Positions 6,924-8,716 of a stretch of 8,716 bases of DNA are shown in pieces. Source of the DNA: Lachnospiraceae bacterium (GTDB taxonomy: Bacteria; Bacillota; Clostridia; Lachnospirales; Lachnospiraceae); contig JAFSBP010000233.1 in assembly GCA_017437205.1 (NCBI GenBank), positions 1-8,716 of the forward strand. Reading direction: 5' to 3'. Position 1 is the stretch's first letter. Every line of letters begins with the position of its first letter. The notes beneath the pieces were generated by a model. That model made no database searches, had not been told where the DNA came from, and saw only the letters and a program-made list of their open reading frames with translations. The translations under genes and the position numbers were made by a program.

Positions 6924-6935
6924 TTTGTATACAAA
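6924..6935. promoter_or_regulatory. Perfect palindrome at the ispE start point, candidate GntR-type operator
   Basis: TTTGTATACAAA is a perfect 12-bp palindrome starting four bases after the -10 box and covering the expected transcription start. Its TTGTATACAA core has the form of known operators of the GntR/FCD family (for example the MatR-type site). A GntR/FCD regulator is encoded directly downstream of ispE. A protein bound here would block initiation, so repression, probably autoregulatory, is the simplest reading. Binding is inferred. Confidence 0.45.
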
Positions 6936-6978
6936 GTGCTTTTGGTGAACAATAATACTGTCGGGAGGGAAGAAAGTC

Positions 6979-7893
6979 ATGGATCAACTGACGAGAAAGG
7001 CTTATGCAAAGATCAATCTCGGTCTGGATGCGTTAAAGAAACGCGCGGATGGTTATCATGAATTGGCGATGGTGATGCAGACCGTGGATATCTGTGATGA
7101 ATTGACGTTTGCGGTAAAAGAGACTCCCGGAATTGAGCTTTACGTCGAGTGGTCGAAAGACGGTTGGACGGAGCCACCGGATGATTTTCTGAACGCAGGC
7201 GAGGCACAGCCGGTTCCCTCCGATCGGAAGAATCTGGTCTGGCGGGCGGCGGAACTTTTGATGAATGAATTCGGAATAAAAAAAGGTGTAAAGATTACCT
7301 TGAAAAAGAGGATTCCGGTGGCCGCGGGGATGGCCGGCGGCAGCAGCGATTGCGCGGCGACCCTTCACGGGATCAATGAGTTGTTTGAACTTGGGTTAAA
7401 CCTTCACGAACTTCAGGTTCGCGGAGTAAAGCTGGGTGCCGATGTGCCTTACTGCCTGCTCGGAGGAACGGCGCTTGCGGAAGGAATCGGAGAGATACTG
7501 ACCCCGCTTTCGCCCATGCCTGAGTGTCACCTTGTGGTGGCGAAGCCGGCGGTGAGTGTTTCTACTCCCTTTGTGTTCAAACAGCTTCGTGTGAATGAAT
7601 TGGAGGCGCATCCGGATATTGCAGGAATGTGTGCCGCGATCGGGGAGAATAATCTGGACGGTGTCATTGACCGGTTGGGCAATGTATTGGAGACAGCGGC
7701 GATCCCTCATTTTCCGGTGGTAGGCGATTTGAAGGAGGAATTTAAACGGCTGGGAGCGGACGGTGTGCTGATGAGTGGAAGCGGACCGACCGTGTTTGCG
7801 ATTTTTAAATCGGAAAAGCAGGCGTGGGCAGCAGCAGATAAAGTGAAAAAAACCGGGCTGGCGGCACAGATTTTTGTGACAAAACCGGTGTGA
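6979..7893 (+). CDS. ispE: 4-diphosphocytidyl-2-C-methyl-D-erythritol kinase
   Basis: GHMP-family kinase that phosphorylates CDP-methylerythritol at the 2-hydroxyl with ATP, the fourth step of the non-mevalonate (MEP) route to isoprenoids. 304 residues, slightly longer than many homologues. The N-terminal AYAKINLGL (9-17) gives the substrate-contacting Lys11, and DGYHEL (24-29) follows. The ATP-binding GHMP loop is PVAAGMAGGSSDCAA (113-127), catalytic Asp154 lies in LGADVPYC, and the C-terminal GHMP motif is MSGSGPTVFAIF (265-276). Residues about 58-82 (WSKDGWTEPPDDF and onward) form an extra loop before the usual DRKNLVWRAA segment. GGGAGG ten bases upstream supports the ATG. It leads a probable operon with the GntR-type regulator 65 bases downstream and no terminator between. 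Confidence 0.97.
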   Translation: MDQLTRKAYAKINLGLDALKKRADGYHELAMVMQTVDICDELTFAVKETPGIELYVEWSKDGWTEPPDDFLNAGEAQPVPSDRKNLVWRAAELLMNEFGIKKGVKITLKKRIPVAAGMAGGSSDCAATLHGINELFELGLNLHELQVRGVKLGADVPYCLLGGTALAEGIGEILTPLSPMPECHLVVAKPAVSVSTPFVFKQLRVNELEAHPDIAGMCAAIGENNLDGVIDRLGNVLETAAIPHFPVVGDLKEEFKRLGADGVLMSGSGPTVFAIFKSEKQAWAAADKVKKTGLAAQIFVTKPV

Positions 7894-7909
7894 TATACCG
7901 ATGCCGGGT

Positions 7910-7925
7910 GGGACTAGAAAGTCCC
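7910..7925 (+). other. Small hairpin between ispE and the GntR-type gene
   Basis: GGGACT (7910-7915) pairs exactly with AGTCCC (7920-7925) around an AGAA loop. No T run follows, so it is not an intrinsic terminator. It might affect mRNA stability or initiation on the next gene, or be chance. Confidence 0.25.
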
Positions 7926-7946
7926 CCTGACCTGACGATAAAGAAC

Positions 7947-7951
7947 GGAGG
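7947..7951 (+). promoter_or_regulatory. Ribosome binding site deciding the GntR-type gene start
   Basis: GGAGG lies seven bases before the ATG at 7959. The frame is open back to 7890, overlapping the ispE end, but the 23 extra codons have no ribosome binding site and no family similarity that I recognise. Confidence 0.8.
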
Positions 7952-7958
7952 TTATTTC

Positions 7959-8630
7959 ATGGAGAACGAACTGAAGATTGCAATGGATGATTATCTTCCC
8001 CTGCGGGACGTGGTGTTTAAGACGTTGCGGGGAGCGATTTTGCGCGGAGACCTGAAACCGGGACAGCGGCTGATGGAGATTCAGCTGGCGAATCAGCTGG
8101 GTGTGAGCCGAACTCCGGTGCGTGAGGCGATACGTATGCTGGAACTGGAAGGCCTAGTGAAGATGATTCCGAGAAAAGGCGCTGAGGTGGCGCAGATTTC
8201 CGAAAAGCATCTGCGCGATGTGTTGGAGGTGCGGTCTGCCCTGGAGGAACTTGCAGGAACATTGGCCTGTGAGCGGATGAGTGCGGAGCAACTCGGGGAG
8301 CTGAAGCGGGTGAATCGTCAGTTTATGCAGGTAATCGGCAGTGATGATATTACTGCGATTGCCGACGCGGATGAAAAATTCCATCTGGTGATCTACAATG
8401 CGACCGGAAATGAGCGCCTCAGCCAGATGGTGAATGCGCTTCGCGAGCAGATGTACCGCTATCGCCTGGAACATATTAAGGACAGAAGTAAGCGCGAAGA
8501 ACTGGTCAAAGAACATGAGCTGATTATTCGCGCACTGGAGGAGCGAGATCCGGTTCGTGCGCGAGACGCAATCCGCAGCCATATTCAGGAGCAGGTAGCG
8601 GCAGTTTTGGAACTGTTAAAGAGAGGGTAA
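7959..8630 (+). CDS. GntR family transcriptional regulator, FadR subfamily (FCD domain)
   Basis: A 223-residue dimeric DNA-binding regulator. The winged helix-turn-helix (about 12-78) carries the GntR signature: LRGAILRGDLKPGQRL (23-38), then LANQLGVSRTPVREAIRMLE (43-62), with GLVKMIPRKGAEV forming the wing. The C-terminal FCD ligand-binding domain (about 85-215) keeps the four expected metal or ligand residues: Asp138 and His142 in DADEKFH, His186 in KEHELI and His208 in RSHI. FCD regulators usually sense carboxylic acids or sugar acids held by the bound metal; the effector here is unknown. It sits 65 bases downstream of ispE with no terminator or clear promoter between, so it is probably co-transcribed. 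The palindrome at the ispE start point is a candidate target. Its stop codon overlaps the ribosome binding region of the next gene. Confidence 0.93.
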   Translation: MENELKIAMDDYLPLRDVVFKTLRGAILRGDLKPGQRLMEIQLANQLGVSRTPVREAIRMLELEGLVKMIPRKGAEVAQISEKHLRDVLEVRSALEELAGTLACERMSAEQLGELKRVNRQFMQVIGSDDITAIADADEKFHLVIYNATGNERLSQMVNALREQMYRYRLEHIKDRSKREELVKEHELIIRALEERDPVRARDAIRSHIQEQVAAVLELLKRG

Positions 8631-8633
8631 ATC

Positions 8634-8716
8634 ATGAAATTTAAGGAGCGTTATCTGAAGGGAGAAATCGCCTTCGAGGAGATTGACGATTATATTATCC
8701 GTTGGAATGAAAGTGA
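8634..8716 (+). CDS. Start of a small uncharacterised protein gene, cut by the window end
   Basis: The ATG at 8634 is preceded by GAGAGGG six bases upstream, and the frame stays open for 27 full codons to the window end. The visible residues begin MKFKERYLKGEIAFEEI and continue acidic and aromatic (DDYIIRWNES). It starts three bases after the GntR-type stop codon, so the two are probably translationally coupled. The opening looks like a small acidic protein family common in clostridia that I recall only as uncharacterised. No domain, signal peptide or membrane segment is visible in this fragment and no function can be given. Confidence 0.72.
   Translation, partial: MKFKERYLKGEIAFEEIDDYIIRWNES

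Noticed and set aside
6825..7061. 78-codon open frame on the + strand ahead of and overlapping ispE
   Set aside because: It begins within the terminator hairpin at 6792-6839, runs across the ispE promoter and overlaps the ispE start in another frame, with no family resemblance.
7886..7900. CGGT/ACCG half-symmetric site at the ispE stop codon as a GntR operator
   Set aside because: Only four-base arms with a 7-base gap, which does not fit the spacing of known FCD-type operators.
1..8716. Mobile elements, CRISPR arrays, tRNA or rRNA genes, phage-defence or biosynthetic clusters
   Set aside because: No transposase, recombinase, repeat-spacer pattern or RNA gene was seen on either strand; the genes present are mainly housekeeping.

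Overview
The window reads as an ordinary chromosomal stretch of a low-to-medium GC Gram-positive anaerobe, most likely a member of the Clostridia and probably Lachnospiraceae. This placement is an inference. It rests on the gdpP-rplI-dnaB gene order, strong purine-rich ribosome binding sites, the GntR/FCD regulator after ispE, and the MEP-pathway gene ispE. All genes lie on the + strand. Coding density is high, no stretch over 300 bases lacks a gene, and I saw no mobile element, CRISPR array, tRNA or rRNA.

Layout: (1) nagA (amino-sugar catabolism) is complete and ends at a strong intrinsic terminator. (2) A promoter directly after that terminator drives the conserved gdpP-rplI-dnaB cluster, encoding a c-di-AMP phosphodiesterase, ribosomal protein L9 and the replicative helicase. 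The cluster ends in a hairpin that encloses the dnaB stop codon. (3) A flavin-reductase-like FMN protein follows with no clear promoter of its own. (4) A GTG-started protein with a MerR-type DNA-binding domain, a long linker and a coiled coil has its own extended -10 promoter and a very good terminator. (5) A sigma-A-like promoter carrying a perfect 12-bp palindrome at its start point drives ispE, a GntR/FCD-type regulator, and the start of a small uncharacterised gene cut by the window end.

Most of this is housekeeping. The most interesting signal is regulatory: the palindrome TTTGTATACAAA at the expected ispE transcription start looks like a GntR/FCD operator, and a GntR/FCD regulator is encoded in the same apparent operon. 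This suggests an autoregulated isoprenoid-gene operon. Second-tier points are the MerR-headed coiled-coil protein with a RacA-like architecture, an inverted repeat that could mask its ribosome binding site only in read-through transcripts, and a NagA whose phosphate-site motif departs from the usual Asn-Ala.
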